Source of the DNA: JAKLFA01 sp964450385
GTDB lineage: Bacteria; Omnitrophota; Gorgyraeia; Zapsychrales; JANLHA01
DNA: 14,498 bases
Direction: 5' to 3'
Assembly (NCBI GenBank): GCA_964450385.1
Contig: CAYVEC010000032.1
Span: 1 to 14,498, forward strand
In this document: positions 1 to 6,979 of the stretch, in pieces
Numbering within the stretch: the stretch's first letter is position 1
How the letters are laid out: each line of letters begins with the position of its first letter
Notes under the pieces: generated by a model
Databases searched by the model: none
The model's input: only the letters and a program-made list of their open reading frames with translations
Told to the model about the DNA's origin: nothing
Made by a program: the position numbers and the translations under genes

Positions 1-1850
1 GCATCGCTCATCGTATTGATGTCTGCCCAGCTGATGCCCGCATCACTCAAGACGTCGATATCCAGCCAGTTGATCCCCGCATCACTCAAGACGTCCACAT
101 CCAGCCAGTTCACCCCAGTGGTCGTCATGTCACTAAAGCTGATCCAATTAATCCCACGATCGGTCATCACCGCGATATCAAACCAATTCACGCCTACGGT
201 TGCCATATCCGAAAAATTAATCCAATTCGCACCACCGGCGCTCATCGCAGCGACGTCGGACCAGTTGATCCCCGCATCGCTCAACACGTCAATGTCCAGC
301 CAGTTCACCCCAACTGTTGTCATGTCACTAAAACTGATCCAGTTCACCCCCTGTCTCATCATCTCACTCAAATCCGTCCAGTTCACTCCGGCCAATGTCA
401 TATCGCTAAAACTTACCCAGTTCACATTCCGTTCGCTCATGACTCCCAAGTCCGACCAATTCACGCTCCCATCACTTAAAACATCCACATCCAGCCAGTT
501 AATCCCGGCGTCACTCATTTTGTCAATATCCAACCAATTGATCCCGGCATTGCTCATGTCATTGACACTGACCCAGTTGACCCCGGCATCACTTAAAACG
601 TCAATGTCCAGCCAATTGATCCCCGCGTCACTTAATATGTCGATATCCAACCAATTCACACCAGCCGTTGTCATGTCGCTAAAACTCGTCCAATTGACCC
701 CCGCATCGCTCATTTTATCGATATCCAGCCAATTGACCCCTGCATCGCTCATGATATCGATATCAAGCCAGTTAATTCCCGCATCGCTCATCGTGTTGAT
801 GTCGGCCCAACTAATCCCGGCATCGCTCATCGTGTTGATGTCGGCCCAACTGATCCCCGCGTCGCTTAACACGTCGATGTCCAGCCAGTTGATCCCCGCA
901 TCGCTCAATTTATCAATGTCAAGCCAGTTGATCCCCGCATCGCTCATCGTGTTGATGTCGGACCAACTGATCCCCGCATCGCTTAAGACATCGATATCCA
1001 ACCAGTTCACTCCTGCATCGCTCAAGATATCAACGTCCAACCAATTAATCCCGGCCGTTGACATATCATCAATACTTATCCAGTTAATACCCTGGCCAGC
1101 CATCAAGGCTATATCAGCCCAGTCAATTCCGGCCAGGCTCATCACAGCCAGGTCGACCCAATTCACCGCGGATGTCGACATCACAGAAATGTTATCCCAG
1201 TTAATGGCCGTGCGGCTCATGACATCAAGGTCAAGCCAATTGACCCCAGCCGTCGACATATCACTAATACTCACCCAATTGATGCCGCGCACAGTCATGA
1301 CGCCGATATCATTCCAATTAATCCCGCTCGTCGACATCACGTCGAGGTCCTCCCAGTTCACCCCAGCATCGCTTAACTTGTCGATATCAAGCCAATTGAT
1401 CCCTGCATCACTTAACACATCCACATCCAACCAGTTGATCCCCGCATCGCTCAACTTATCGATGTCGGCCCAATTCACCCCCGCATCACTAAGCAAATCA
1501 ATATCCGCCCAATTGATCCCCTGCGATGACAAGACCCCAATGTCGGACCAATTGACCTCAGCTGAACTCAGGACCCCTATTCCATCCCAATTAACACCCG
1601 CACCGCTCATCACCGACAGATCCACCCAATTCACCCCGGCTGTGGTCAAGGTCGCGAGGCTGTCCCAATTGATCGTATTGTCCCAATTGGTGCCGGCGCC
1701 GCTCATATAGGCGATATCAAACCAATTCACCCCCGCAACGGTCATCGTCCCCATATCGGTCCAGTTCACCCCACGACTGCTCATAACACCGATATCAAGC
1801 CAATTCACCCCGCTCTTCGTGAGACTTTCCATATCCGTCCAATTCACCGA
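1..1850 (-). repeat. Tandem 39-bp repeat array encoding 48 NW 13-mers
   Basis: The array lies inside the giant gene and is read on the minus strand, starting at residue 499. I count 48 units to the window edge. Forty-six are full 13-mers (or a junction 12-mer), one is cut to seven residues (551-557), and the last is interrupted by the edge. The consensus is G-[IV]-N-W-x-D-[IL]-x-x-[ML]-S-[DT]-A. Trp at position 4 is present in every unit, and position 3 is Asn in all but five (Ser four times, Asp once). Synonymous codons vary widely between units, so the array is held at protein level and is mostly old. A few neighbours are nearly identical in DNA, for example 781-819 and 820-858, which differ at two of 39 bases. 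Confidence 0.95.
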
Positions 1851-3344
1851 GGTCTGGGCATCAATAACCGGTCGATACTCCAAACCTGCCTGATAATTCA
1901 CCCCGGCTGAATCATCGGTTAGCGTCACAAAAACCATATAGGTTTGGGTTGTATTATCCGGCGTCCAACTGCTATACGACACCCAATCCTGATCCGTATC
2001 AACACTCATTGTCTTACTCGAACAGGCCCCCGAACATCCAGTCGAGGCGCTTCCGTCTGCCTGAAAGATCGAAACAACAGCGCTGTCCGCGCCCTCCAAG
2101 GCCACCTTCTGGCCATCGTACAAGAGCCACGAAAAAATTCGATATGTCCCGCCGGAGAACGTCACTGACAAGGCAAGCTGATGTCCCCCGCCTCCCCCAG
2201 TGACCGTGCCCCCGCCCTCGATATTGTCCCAATTGATCCCGCGATTGGTCATGACCCCGATATCAAGCCAGTTCACACCCCCCGTATTGATCTCGCCGAC
2301 CTCAGAGACAAGGACCCCGACATCCAGCCAATTCACTGTATCCGTCTTCTCTTTGATATCGGTGATCTGGGTCCAGTTAATCGTATCGGTCTTCGCTTTG
2401 ATCGCAGTGACATCGGTCCAGACAATGGTATCGGTCTTGGCCTTCACCGCCGCGAGCTGGGCCGCAGTGGGTTCATATTCAAACCGGCCCGTCATCGTGA
2501 TACCATTAAAGACCAGGGTCGCCTCAACAATATAGGTATCGTCTGGATCCGAAGGGGTCCATGCGGTATACGTACAGTTGTCCGCTGTGGCATTGACCGT
2601 CATCGCCTGAGCCGTCACCTCTTTCGCCGTGCCGCCAGAGGTAAAGACCGAGACGGTACACGAATCCGCGGCCTCGAGGTCCGCAAGGGTGCCGGTGACC
2701 TCGCGCTTCAGCCAGGCAACAATATTAAAGGTGCCCGCGTCATTGTACGTCACGGTTCCGGTGACATCATACCGATGCACGGTAAAGATGTTCGAATCGC
2801 CGCGAACGGTCTGCCCATTGACCGTTGCGGTGGCGCGAAGGGTATAAAGCCCCGACTTGTCAATCTGAAGGCCATTGCCGCTAAAATTCGCCACACCCGA
2901 CGACAGGGTCTCGCTCGCGGTCCCGCTTAAGGTCGCGCCGTCAACAGAGGCCATCGCGATCGCCACCGTCACCGTATCCGTGCTATTAATAATTGTATTG
3001 CCGTCGGCATCTTTTAGGACAACGACCGGCTGAGGAACAAAACTAGTGGCGGGGTCCACATTCGGCACCCCGTAAGCGCTGCCTGATGGATCAATAAAAG
3101 TGAGATACCCCGGTGAATCATCATTGCTGCCTGCGCTCTCAGACTCGGATGTCCCTGAGGTATACCCAACACCGGATCCGCCGAGATACTGGGCAAAAGC
3201 CACCGCCGAGATTAACAGCAAAGCCGCGGCTATAACCCCTGCGATCAGGATGGTATAACGGCTCGTTCCTTCCTCACCCACGCAGAGTCTCTCCCTAAGC
3301 CCCCGGATGAGTCGCCCCAAGTTGTCTCTTCGTCGCGTTGCCAT
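1..3344 (-). CDS. Giant secreted 13-residue NW-repeat surface protein (3' end off window)
   Basis: The frame is open from the ATG at 3344 to the window edge: 1,114 codons with no stop, and the C-terminus is missing. An in-frame TGA lies 11 codons upstream with no other start between, so the start is forced; no Shine-Dalgarno is visible. Residues 1-29 are basic and 30-51 hydrophobic, ending A-F-A-Q, which suggests a Sec signal peptide with a long n-region (or a signal anchor). Residues 52-95 are a Gly/Ser-rich linker, and 104-190 look like a bacterial Ig-like domain. Residues 192-292 and 388-493 are two related beta-rich domains. NW repeats follow each: a short mixed block at 300-376 and a tandem 13-residue array from 499 onward. 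I recognise no named family. Being last in a secretin operon suggests a surface fibre, adhesin or S-layer-like product, by inference. Confidence 0.88.
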   Translation of the reverse strand, partial: MATRRRDNLGRLIRGLRERLCVGEEGTSRYTILIAGVIAAALLLISAVAFAQYLGGSGVGYTSGTSESESAGSNDDSPGYLTFIDPSGSAYGVPNVDPATSFVPQPVVVLKDADGNTIINSTDTVTVAIAMASVDGATLSGTASETLSSGVANFSGNGLQIDKSGLYTLRATATVNGQTVRGDSNIFTVHRYDVTGTVTYNDAGTFNIVAWLKREVTGTLADLEAADSCTVSVFTSGGTAKEVTAQAMTVNATADNCTYTAWTPSDPDDTYIVEATLVFNGITMTGRFEYEPTAAQLAAVKAKTDTIVWTDVTAIKAKTDTINWTQITDIKEKTDTVNWLDVGVLVSEVGEINTGGVNWLDIGVMTNRGINWDNIEGGGTVTGGGGGHQLALSVTFSGGTYRIFSWLLYDGQKVALEGADSAVVSIFQADGSASTGCSGACSSKTMSVDTDQDWVSYSSWTPDNTTQTYMVFVTLTDDSAGVNYQAGLEYRPVIDAQTSVNWTDMESLTKSGVNWLDIGVMSSRGVNWTDMGTMTVAGVNWFDIAYMSGAGTNWDNTINWDSLATLTTAGVNWVDLSVMSGAGVNWDGIGVLSSAEVNWSDIGVLSSQGINWADIDLLSDAGVNWADIDKLSDAGINWLDVDVLSDAGINWLDIDKLSDAGVNWEDLDVMSTSGINWNDIGVMTVRGINWVSISDMSTAGVNWLDLDVMSRTAINWDNISVMSTSAVNWVDLAVMSLAGIDWADIALMAGQGINWISIDDMSTAGINWLDVDILSDAGVNWLDIDVLSDAGISWSDINTMSDAGINWLDIDKLSDAGINWLDIDVLSDAGISWADINTMSDAGISWADINTMSDAGINWLDIDIMSDAGVNWLDIDKMSDAGVNWTSFSDMTTAGVNWLDIDILSDAGINWLDIDVLSDAGVNWVSVNDMSNAGINWLDIDKMSDAGINWLDVDVLSDGSVNWSDLGVMSERNVNWVSFSDMTLAGVNWTDLSEMMRQGVNWISFSDMTTVGVNWLDIDVLSDAGINWSDVAAMSAGGANWINFSDMATVGVNWFDIAVMTDRGINWISFSDMTTTGVNWLDVDVLSDAGINWLDIDVLSDAGISWADINTMSD
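2217..2447 (-). repeat. First NW-repeat block, with three 15-residue KTDT units
   Basis: Residues 300-344 are three tandem 15-residue units of the pattern I-K-x-K-T-D-T-[IV]-N-W-x-x-[IV]-x-x (first unit V-W instead of N-W), covering 2313-2447. They are followed by two units of the ordinary 13-residue type (G-V-N-W-L-D-I-G-V-M and G-I-N-W-D-N-I), then a Gly-rich linker. The block sits between the two beta-rich domains of the giant protein. It seems to be a short version, with a different period, of the long array at 1-1850. Confidence 0.85.
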
Positions 3345-3349
3345 GTGTT
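3340..3349 (-). promoter_or_regulatory. AACACATGGC start-site motif, giant gene
   Basis: Ten bases spanning the start codon of the giant gene are identical to those at the starts at 6924 and 7888. No Shine-Dalgarno lies at normal spacing. With the preceding G the match to the 6924 site is eleven bases. Function is unknown; it may be a lineage-specific initiation context or a site for a translational regulator. Confidence 0.5.
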
Positions 3350-3360
3350 CTTTAACGACC

Positions 3361-3384
3361 CGCGTTGTTCCTTTTCACAACGCG
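3361..3384 (-). promoter_or_regulatory. Perfect 8-bp intergenic hairpin before giant gene
   Basis: CGCGTTGT and ACAACGCG form a perfect stem around an eight-base purine-rich loop (GAAAAGGA on the minus strand). The hairpin starts directly after the stop codon of the TPR gene and ends 16 bases before the giant gene's ATG. No T-tract follows, so a classical terminator is unlikely. The loop holds an AAGGA sequence, the only Shine-Dalgarno-like sequence upstream, but linearly it is about 24 bases from the ATG; folding the stem would change that spacing. A processing or stability element is equally possible. Confidence 0.6.
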
Positions 3385-4470
3385 TTACCACGCATAATTC
3401 TTACCGTAATTTTTGTTCACATCCTTGTCGATCCGCAGCTCATCCATCCGGATCCGCCCGTATGTCTGCGCCTCGACGATTTTTTCCCCAACAAGCACCG
3501 CGTCATCGGCCTGGGGATTTAAAAACAAATACTGCCGATAATGCGTGAGCGCCTTTTCGAAATCCTTTAAAAAATCGCCACAGACATACGCCAAATTAAA
3601 ATGGGCATGGGCATCGCCAGGATTAAGCTCCACGGCCCGCTCATACTGGTACGCCGCCTGAATATAATTGCCTTGATGGAAGAAAATATTGCCCATGTTG
3701 TAATGGACCCGGGCCTCGTCCTCACGGATCTGCTGGCGGGTCTGCTCAAGGTCTTCGATCATCGCAAGAACATCAAGCCCGCTCCCCTGACCCAGAGTCT
3801 CGGCCGAGGGCCCACCACCCGTACCGTCCCCCGAACCTGTGCCGGCAGCGGCCCCTCCGCGTGGACGCCTCGCCTGCTGCTCCATTTGCTCGGCGAGCTT
3901 CTGCTGTTCACTCAACATCTGCTCGAGGGTCCGGATCCGGCCGAGGAGTTCCCCTTCGCGGTCCTGCATCCGGCCGGCGAGGTCCTCGACCTTTTTGACC
4001 ATCTCCTCTTTCAACTCAACGGCCTGGTCAACCTGCTGACGATAGGCGCCAACCTGCTCCTCAAGGGCATCGGCCCGATTCCGCTGAAGGCGCTGGTCCC
4101 CTCGAAGGACCTTAACCTCCTCTTCAAGCTGACGATTCTGTAAAAGAAACTCACGATTCTTTTCGATCGCCTGACGCAAGGCGCGGCTTGTCCGGCTCAC
4201 ATCCTCCGGGGTCACGATAATCCCCGGGCCCTGCGCAGCCTCCTCCACCGGAGCCCGAGGCGCCGGCGAGAATTCCGTCGTGACCGAAGGCACGGGGGCA
4301 TCGACCGGGTCATCAACGACCTGCTCGACATCAATATTGGTCTCGATCACGACGGCCTCATTGTCGACCACCTGGGCCCAGACAGTCCCAGACACCCCAA
4401 ATGCGCACGAGGCCAACCCCGCTCCGAGCAGGCCCCATCTCACGATCTGTTGTCCCCACGGAATCCGCAT
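3385..4470 (-). CDS. Exported coiled-coil and TPR protein (MshN/YbgF-like layout)
   Basis: 361 residues. A signal peptide covers about 1-32 (hydrophobic core 12-30, V-W-A before Q33), so the product is probably periplasmic. An acidic/Pro-rich stretch (35-85) leads to a long charged coiled coil at about 92-202, then a Gly-rich linker at 205-231. Two tetratricopeptide repeats follow at about 253-286 (Y-N-M-G-N and A-x-x-Y-E-R-A-V-E-L-N-P) and 287-320. The start lies one base after the secretin stop (TGAtATG), so translation is coupled. The order secretin then TPR matches mshL-mshN in MSHA loci; such proteins scaffold or help assemble the secretin. The coiled coil is more like YbgF/CpoB than MshN, so the exact family is uncertain. 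Confidence 0.85.
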   Translation of the reverse strand: MRIPWGQQIVRWGLLGAGLASCAFGVSGTVWAQVVDNEAVVIETNIDVEQVVDDPVDAPVPSVTTEFSPAPRAPVEEAAQGPGIIVTPEDVSRTSRALRQAIEKNREFLLQNRQLEEEVKVLRGDQRLQRNRADALEEQVGAYRQQVDQAVELKEEMVKKVEDLAGRMQDREGELLGRIRTLEQMLSEQQKLAEQMEQQARRPRGGAAAGTGSGDGTGGGPSAETLGQGSGLDVLAMIEDLEQTRQQIREDEARVHYNMGNIFFHQGNYIQAAYQYERAVELNPGDAHAHFNLAYVCGDFLKDFEKALTHYRQYLFLNPQADDAVLVGEKIVEAQTYGRIRMDELRIDKDVNKNYGKNYAW

Positions 4471-4471
4471 A

Positions 4472-6202
4472 TCACTCTTTCAGTTTCAGTGTCGACGGCG
4501 CCTTAGTCCCGTCATACCCTGTATGCTCTTTAATCGTTCCCCGATACTCATCATGACGGCGCTCCGCCCCTGAAATAATATGGGGCGTGATAAAAATCAC
4601 GATCTCCGTTGATTCGACCTCCTCGCTCTGGGAGCGAAAGACCTTTCCCAAAAGCGGGATATCCATCAGGATCGGAACACCGACGGTCGTCAATGCCTTA
4701 TTGTCTTTCTTGAGACCCCCCAAGACCACGGTCGCCCCGTCCTTGACCATCACGGTGGTCTCGACCAATGTCTTATTGACCTTGGGGATCCCGCCGCCCT
4801 CAGAATCGACATAACTGACGACTGTTGAGATCTCGGGACGCAAGGCCATGGTAATAAAACCATCATCATTGATCGTGGGCCGGACGCTCAGTTTGAGCCC
4901 GACGTCAACAAAACGGACATCCTCCGAGGTGATGGCATTCTCCCCGGTCCCGGATGTCGTCGAAATAATATAGGGCACGGTATCTCCGACATGGATCTGC
5001 GCCTCCTCGTTATTCGTCACCAGGATCTTAGGACTTGAGAGGATCTTTGTATCGCTCACCTGCTTCAAGGCCCGTATACGAAGCTGAAAATTATTCGGGT
5101 TGACCGATCCGATGGCCAATCGCCCATAATTCGGATACAGATTATCAGTGCTATTCAGGGCGGATTCATTAAGCATGATCGACGACACCCGCATGTTCTG
5201 CCCGGAAAAATCGGCATCCCAATCGATCCCGAAATCCATCTCCGGTTTAAAAACGACCTGAAGGACACGCGCCTCAACGAGGACCTCCTTCGTCGGAGAA
5301 TCAAGACTTTTCAGGACCTGCTCAACTTCAGTCCGACGATCCGGATACGCACGGATCACCACCTTATTACTTCGTTCATCGATGGCAATGGAACCCACCG
5401 CATTGGCGTCAATCCGGGCCTTAAGCTGATCCAAAATGTCCGCGGCCTTCGCATACTGAAGCGTATATACAATCGGCTCGAGCGGGGTCTCGATCTCGGA
5501 CACGATCTTTTTCATTTGAGCGATCGCCTTGGGGGTATCAATAAGCACCACCGATCCCGTATCTTCATCGATAATGATCCGACCCAAGGTGCTCTTGACC
5601 CCCTCCAGGGCGGAAAGGACGTAGCTCGGTTTGGCATATTTTAATTTAATGATCTCGACGATATTCTTCATGTTGAACCGTTTGCCGTACATCATCTCGT
5701 ATTCCTGTTCCGAGATCACGTGCACGATATCATGCTCGACGTGATAGGCCAGTCCGTTCGAGATCAGGATGATATCCAGGGCGTCCTTGATCTTGACGTT
5801 CTTAAGATACAGGGTGACCCGCCCTTGCACCTGACTACTCGTAACGAGATTAAAATTCCCCTTCAGGGCCAGGAACTTTAACACATCAACCACATTCATC
5901 TCGCGGACATCCAGGGTCATGACGCGGTCCATCAAGTCCGACAAGCGCTCCCATTCCTCATCGATCAGGATCGGATTGGGTGAAAACGAATCCGTGATCT
6001 GGGCCCGTTTCGGATCATTCGCCAATTCTTCAAGAAGCGTCTGAGCTGTTGCCGGGGCACCCGCCTCCTTGGCCGCCGGCGCAGCCGGTGCCGCACCCTG
6101 GGCCCAGGCGCCGGGGACCCCGATGCCTAAGCCAAAGACCCCTGCTACGATGGCCACCATCGCCCCTCCGAACCATCCCTGTCGCCGCATGATCGTCTTC
6201 AT
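4472..6202 (-). CDS. Outer-membrane secretin, GspD/PilQ/MshL family
   Basis: 576 residues, expected to form the outer-membrane gated ring of a type II or type IV pilus-like system. A signal peptide covers about 1-34 (A-W-A before Q35) with no lipobox. A STN/N0-type domain lies at about 93-165 (D-V-R-E-M-N-V-V-D-V-L-K-F). Two N1/N2-type domains follow at about 180-240 and 243-303, each with the I-x-L-x-Y-A or Y-x-L-x-Y-A start. The secretin C-domain covers about 305-541, with the family signature V-P-I-L-M-D-I-P-L-L-G-K-V-F-R at 509-523 and a terminal I-F-I-T-P-H. There is no obvious pilotin-binding S-domain beyond a 35-residue tail. The start overlaps the preceding stop by four bases (ATGA), so it is translationally coupled to the GspC/PilP-like gene. 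Confidence 0.95.
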   Translation of the reverse strand: MKTIMRRQGWFGGAMVAIVAGVFGLGIGVPGAWAQGAAPAAPAAKEAGAPATAQTLLEELANDPKRAQITDSFSPNPILIDEEWERLSDLMDRVMTLDVREMNVVDVLKFLALKGNFNLVTSSQVQGRVTLYLKNVKIKDALDIILISNGLAYHVEHDIVHVISEQEYEMMYGKRFNMKNIVEIIKLKYAKPSYVLSALEGVKSTLGRIIIDEDTGSVVLIDTPKAIAQMKKIVSEIETPLEPIVYTLQYAKAADILDQLKARIDANAVGSIAIDERSNKVVIRAYPDRRTEVEQVLKSLDSPTKEVLVEARVLQVVFKPEMDFGIDWDADFSGQNMRVSSIMLNESALNSTDNLYPNYGRLAIGSVNPNNFQLRIRALKQVSDTKILSSPKILVTNNEEAQIHVGDTVPYIISTTSGTGENAITSEDVRFVDVGLKLSVRPTINDDGFITMALRPEISTVVSYVDSEGGGIPKVNKTLVETTVMVKDGATVVLGGLKKDNKALTTVGVPILMDIPLLGKVFRSQSEEVESTEIVIFITPHIISGAERRHDEYRGTIKEHTGYDGTKAPSTLKLKE

Positions 6203-6924
6203 AATTTCAGTTCCAGTTGTTCGCTCTGATATTCAACCACGATACTGTCCGCATAAATCGCCTTCACGAGCACCTCATTGACCTTGTCGCCGATCCTCAA
6301 AAAATACGTGACCCCGCTGTTCGCGTTCTCCACCATGGCCGAGGCCGTCTCGGGTGAATCAAGCCAGGAGATCCCCACAAGCCGCAACTCCCGGGTCTTT
6401 TCAACGACCCTTTTGATCCCAAGGATCTCGATCGGGATCTGCTGCTCCATCGCAGCCTCGACGACCTTCTTTTCATAGGGCTGAAAAATATTCCTCGAGG
6501 AAATTGAGGCCAAATATTGACCGAGCTCCCCAAAGATCGGCAGACTCTCTTTACGGAACGTCACCGCCGGCTGCTCATCGATCGCGACCTCCCTCTTGGC
6601 CTCCTGAAAATGACGAGTCAGGCCAAGGCCGAAATTAATCGCGATAGCCACGACCACGAACGCCATCATCCAGTTGACCTCACGAAGGGTCATATTCCGG
6701 ACGTCAAAGGCCGGCAACGAGATGTTAAAGTTTGATTTGAGATTTCCAAACAAGGAAGGCAAAACGAAAGCCCCGCCCGGACCGGTCCCCCGAACGGATT
6801 CAAACATCCGTTGGGCCTCCTGAGCAGGGGCAGCTGCTACAACCGTGCTTTCGGCCGGGCCGTCTTGAGCGTTCGTTGCCTCAATAAGCTTGAGCAGCTT
6901 CTGTTCGGCGGTTTCTTTTGCCAT
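6199..6924 (-). CDS. GspC/PilP/MshK-like bitopic inner-membrane protein
   Basis: 241 residues with one transmembrane segment at about 85-102, preceded by an unusually long cytoplasmic part (1-84) rich in Ala, Pro and Gly. After the membrane, L-A-S-I-S-S-R-N-I-F at about 138-147 is the conserved lead-in of GspC-type proteins. Residues 164-241 resemble the GspC homology region/PilP domain, with L-R-L-V-G-I at 180-185, Y-F-L-R-I-G-D at 207-213, and an ending in alternating Leu. This domain normally contacts the secretin N0 domain, and the secretin gene overlaps its stop codon. The start is fixed by an in-frame TAA upstream. GspC and PilP cannot be told apart from sequence alone. Confidence 0.85.
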   Translation of the reverse strand: MAKETAEQKLLKLIEATNAQDGPAESTVVAAAPAQEAQRMFESVRGTGPGGAFVLPSLFGNLKSNFNISLPAFDVRNMTLREVNWMMAFVVVAIAINFGLGLTRHFQEAKREVAIDEQPAVTFRKESLPIFGELGQYLASISSRNIFQPYEKKVVEAAMEQQIPIEILGIKRVVEKTRELRLVGISWLDSPETASAMVENANSGVTYFLRIGDKVNEVLVKAIYADSIVVEYQSEQLELKL

Positions 6925-6929
6925 GTGTT
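6920..6929 (-). promoter_or_regulatory. AACACATGGC start-site motif, GspC-like gene
   Basis: Second copy of the ten-base sequence spanning a start codon, here preceded by GCGGG, which could act as a weak ribosome-binding site. It lies in a 55-base gap after the ATPase gene that also holds a small dyad (TTAGC/GCTAA, 6948-6962). Confidence 0.5.
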
Positions 6930-6979
6930 CCCGCTTCCCGTACTGTTTAGCTCAGCGCTAATATCCCGATAGAAACCCT

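Noticed and set aside
16..1710. A 564-codon open frame on the plus strand across the repeat array.
   Set aside because: It is the antisense image of the 39-bp repeats. The minus-strand frame continues from a signal peptide and domains through the array with a consistent 13-residue period, and no plausible promoter or ribosome-binding site serves the plus frame.
1..1850. Regular 39-bp repeats that resemble a CRISPR array at first sight.
   Set aside because: Repeats are directly tandem without spacers, vary mostly at synonymous positions and encode protein. No cas genes are present.
1..1850. Resemblance of the NW repeat to BspA/DUF285 leucine-rich repeats (N-W-D-V-S-N-V-T-x-M).
   Set aside because: Those repeats are about 25 residues with a conserved M-F end. 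Here the period is 13 with a Gly-[IV]-Asn-Trp start; the likeness is short and may be chance.
2181..2930. A 249-codon plus-strand open frame.
   Set aside because: It is antisense to the beta-domain part of the giant gene, in the codon-matched frame, and has no family features.
3240..3300. A type IV pilin (class III) signal sequence at the N-terminus of the giant protein (G-E-E-G-T-S before a hydrophobic stretch).
   Set aside because: There is no F-T-L-x-E after the Gly and no Glu at mature position 5; an A-F-A-Q site after the hydrophobic core fits Sec cleavage better.
3601..4143. A 180-codon plus-strand open frame over the coiled-coil/TPR gene.
   Set aside because: It is antisense to a signal peptide/coiled-coil/TPR protein that is translationally coupled to the secretin.
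6948..6962. TTAGC/GCTAA dyad between the ATPase and GspC-like genes.
   Set aside because: Only five base pairs with a five-base loop and no T-tract; too short to call a terminator or operator.
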